64,000 nt of DNA from contig CM049316.1 in the NCBI GenBank assembly GCA_026874595.1, positions 39,562,695 to 39,626,694 of the forward strand, given 5' to 3'. Position numbers and translations under genes: made by a program. The notes under the pieces were generated by a model. That model ran no database searches and had not been told where the DNA came from. It worked only from the letters and a program-made list of their open reading frames with translations. This document shows positions 61,181 to 64,000 of the stretch, in pieces. Numbering within the stretch: position 1 is the first letter of the stretch; the number at the start of each line of letters is the position of its first letter. The DNA comes from Sipunculus nudus. Taxonomy: Eukaryota > Annelida > Sipuncula > Golfingiida > Sipunculidae.

Positions 61181-61614
61181 GGGGGGGGGGGGGCTCTTTT
61201 GGAGCGTGCTCGAGATCACGCCATATAAAGGCATATTAGAACGATTCTTTCTAGCAAGTATCACAAAATAAGACAAACCAGTAGTAGGGGAACAATTTAT
61301 TACACGGTGATCATTGGTCACGAGTGGCGTAATGTTAAGCCAATAACAAAAACGGTTAAAATATGATCAAGGCACTACATAACGGAAGTTAAATCTGTAA
61401 ACAAATTTAACTTAGTTTTGTCAATTGTTCTGTCACCGAGACTGCCTATAATTACCGATTTCTGAGGAATTTAGCGCAAGTACCTGATTTCACCCTCGTG
61501 GACGACGTTGGGGGGGGGGGGGGGGGCTCTTTTGAAGCGTGCTCGAGATCACGCCATATAAAGGCATATTAGAACGATTCTTCCTAGCAAGTATCACAAA
61601 AAAAGACAAACCAG
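61181..61614 (+). repeat. Direct duplication of about 105 bp headed by poly-G
   Basis: Segments 61181-61281 and 61510-61614 both start with a G run (13 and 17 G), then ctcttttg.agcgtgctcga, catataaaggcatattagaa and end gacaaaccag, with few differences. Only the G-run length differs much. Confidence 0.85.
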
Positions 61615-62715
61615 GTTATAGCACGTATTAATAATGACAAACAATTACTGGAGTAGGGTAGGGCAGGACAAGACGCCCACCTTAAGCGGAAACGTTTCCT
61701 GCTGGTTCTGAAACATCTTTAAATCATATTTTTTTATGGTCAAACGTTCAGATATATTCGACAAAATAAATTCTGATGGGAATTTTGGCACAATTCAGAA
61801 TACTTTCGACGAAATCCGGAAAATACATATCTTCTGACCATGGGCGTTTTACCCCAGACTTGGGCCGATATGCCCATGGGTGGGCATGTTACCCGGCTCT
61901 CTTCATTCATTCTCGAGTTTCCATTTATAGATAATCACAGTGCAAATTCATTTGCCTAAAGTACTATATTTAAGGGAAGATTACAGCCCAACTTCGAATC
62001 GAATGTTTTTTTATGCTTAAATACTAGAAAATGGGTTACACTTTATTTGATTAACAATTCGTGGAAAATTATACAAATTCACAAAGCCACATTCACTACA
62101 GGTAACTCACAAAGTAACACTTCGAACAAGGAATATAATCAGGAGCAATATTTTTCCTATTCTTTCACTCTATCAGTCCAGTTTTGCTTTATACAAAAGT
62201 TTCCCAGCAAAAACACCCCAAAAAACATTACTTCCCATTCAGCTACCTGTTAGGACCTTGTTATGGTTCTGTGTGTGAGTAAGCATGGTCCACGTGTTTT
62301 TGTTTACCATAACAAGGTCGCGTAACCAGAGTTCCCATTTTGTGCATCCGAACTCAAACAAAGTCAAGTTCAAACTAGTCCATACGTGGACCGTCATGTT
62401 CTCTGATTTATCTCTGCTGGATGGACATTACGCTCCTGGATGGACATTACGAATGTAAATTCATTGTAGAACCTATCGCAACAGTTTTTTACGATATGTC
62501 CAGGGCATCTCCTGATTGACAGGTATTGTGGCCCGGGCGATACACGGGGTCCCTCTCGCTATGTTTAGGTTGGCGCCTGCTAGTGATCGCGCTAGGTCCA
62601 CTCTAGTAAGCCAACACTTTTAGGGCAATATTTTGGCAGGTACCAATTGATTTCAAAGAGAAGACGCTATTTTTCGTGCATATTCAACATGCTTTATAGG
62701 TGATTACAGCCCCCT

Positions 62716-62946
62716 TTAATTAGATAAAAACCAAGGCTGAGCATCAGGTGGCTGGCAAATCCAAATACATTCCTTCTCAGAATCTAAGCTGGACGCTGCT
62801 AAGCACTTTTTAGTGTTTCGGGAGACGCCGAAGTCTCTGGGGGCCACCTTTTCACTTACTCCTTCGGCAACAGCTTTAACAGCCATTCGTAATGCATCTT
62901 GCCCATAGACACCTCGCGTGGATTTCAAAGTATACGTCTGAGCCAT
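62716..62946 (-). pseudogene. pipsqueak-type HTH fragment of a pogo-like transposase
   Basis: From the inner ATG at 62946 the frame reads MAQTYTLKSTRGVYGQDALR and AVKAVAEGVSEKVAPRDFGV, matching the spacing of the psq/CENP-B-N helix-turn-helix (basic start, A..AV...G, A..FGVS..T). Family members continue into a second HTH and a DDE core; here the frame ends after 77 residues. The upstream 15 residues in the same frame are probably not coding. It could be the first exon of a spliced transposase, but it sits in a degraded element. Confidence 0.6.
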
Positions 62947-62991
62947 CCTAAAAAGCGAGAGAGCATTTAATAAATCTCTCTCCCACCACAT

Positions 62992-62992
<1 letters not shown>

Positions 62993-63087
<95 letters not shown>
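62993..63087. repeat. (AT)n microsatellite within the pogo-like element
   Basis: AT dinucleotides interrupted by two short changes (taaat, tgtat). Further TATA-rich sequence follows at 63170-63340. Confidence 0.95.
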
Positions 63088-63090
<3 letters not shown>

Positions 63091-64000
63091 TGTGTTATAA
63101 GACTATCCACGGGTCTGCCCAGAAGTGGTCTTAATTCACAGGCGCTCTTATTGCACAGGTTACACTATATAAATATATATATATAATATGTTTGGGGTAT
63201 ATATATACATGTATATTTATTAGTTTATATATATATTTATATATATATATTTTTATTTATATATATACATATATATTTATTTATATGAATTTATATATTA
63301 ATATCTATATATATACATATATGTATATGCAGTTATATCATATCAAAGTATAACATAATAAATCAGCAATATATCTGACAAATAGGCCTAATATTCACCA
63401 CAATTTATATTGCATTCGAATATCAAGTGAACCCAGATTTGGCATTATATATGTACATCCTCGTTTCAATTCAAAATACAATTTATTTTTGGCAAAAAAT
63501 CAAACTCCCCACTTATTATTGCTTTTAAAGGGGGTAACACGTCCAGTGGGCATCTCGCCTCAACAACCACGTGGGGTTTTTGCCACAAATCACGTGATTT
63601 AATTTGACCGGCGCCTTGCTGCCACTTCTGAATTCTGAACAGTCCATTTTAATCATTTCAAGGTTTTATGTATCATTTATTTCAGTCTTATCGTAAGTAG
63701 ATGCTTTAGGTATACCCCAGATCACATTTACAAACCCACCTATGTTGTAAGCAATACAACATATACCTTTTCCATGACACCAAACCCCGAGCAGCCGCCC
63801 TGTCGTTCGCCTCAAGTTCTCAAAACGTCTACCAGATGGCTTGAAACAAAGTGAACGCTTGGTGGCGCCAGTTTAATGGCACATAAATAGTAAAAGGGGG
63901 TGGGCATTTTACCCCGGGGTTGCGTCTTGCCCTGCTCTACCCTATTTCATGCCCGAAGGGTTAGGGTAACCCGTATCGCGGATATAGCATATATGAATAG

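Larger units (their letters stand above)
61656..63942 (-). mobile_element. pogo-like DNA transposon, decayed
   Basis: The left terminus GGGTAGGGCAGGACAAGACG pairs with the right terminus (GCGTCTTGCCCTGCTCTACCC read outward) with two mismatches in 21 bp, and a TA dinucleotide flanks both ends (61654-61655, 63943-63944). Subterminal sequences also mirror each other (gggtgggcatgttacccgg near 61880, ggtgggcattttaccccgg near 63900). A pipsqueak-type HTH remnant lies inside on the minus strand. AT microsatellites at 62993-63087 and around 63170-63340 inflate the interior. No DDE domain was recognised. Confidence 0.75.

Overview
This is a 64 kb piece of animal nuclear DNA: AT-rich, with long introns, dense interspersed repeats and simple-sequence tracts. 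It holds one clear host gene, BCAS2/SPF27, a core subunit of the PRP19-CDC5L spliceosome complex. The gene has seven coding exons on the + strand between 25200 and 46545 and encodes 213 residues. The predicted protein and the style of the repeats (families with subterminal TAGCTCAGCTGA ends, TCCG/TCTG tracts and long internal tandem units) point to a lophotrochozoan, most likely a mollusc. That taxonomic call is inference from repeat style.

Left part (1-21.2 kb): repeat fragments carrying nuclear-receptor-like half-sites (1-1035), a reverse-strand repeat end (1130-1485), a possible SINE (1690-1880), an 84 bp pogo/Tigger-like miniature element (2351-2434), a palindromic 29 bp array (4998-5400) split from its other half (11642-12125) by a 6.2 kb LTR element without recognisable coding (5411-11641), and a structurally complete but decayed Ty3/gypsy-type LTR retrotransposon on the minus strand (13857-20281). 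The last has 5 bp target duplications, a tRNA-Leu primer site and a polypurine tract. Its pol order is PR-INT-RT-RNaseH, the Gmr1-type arrangement, instead of the usual Ty3/gypsy order.

Centre (21.2-46.5 kb): a non-autonomous hAT element (22020-24918), containing a 155 bp tandem array and a LINE 3' end, sits between two arms of an older inverted repeat. The right arm forms the proximal upstream sequence of BCAS2. Intron 1 (11.7 kb) carries two long-TIR foldback elements and several Helitron/Helentron-like repeats. Intron 4 begins with a 51 bp minisatellite made of copies of the exon 4 end together with its splice donor, giving a ladder of about a dozen donor-like sites in the transcript of a splicing-factor gene. 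The same intron ends with a 3.9 kb repeat that stops 94 bp before exon 5.

Right part (46.5-64 kb): no host gene was recognised. It contains more copies of the same repeat families, a 35 bp-arm hairpin (52187-52273), arrays rich in GGTAGCAAA/GCGATCGC (57.8-58.65 kb) and in CACCTG..CAGGTG palindromes (59.2-60.7 kb), and a pogo-like DNA transposon with a pipsqueak-type HTH remnant (61656-63942).
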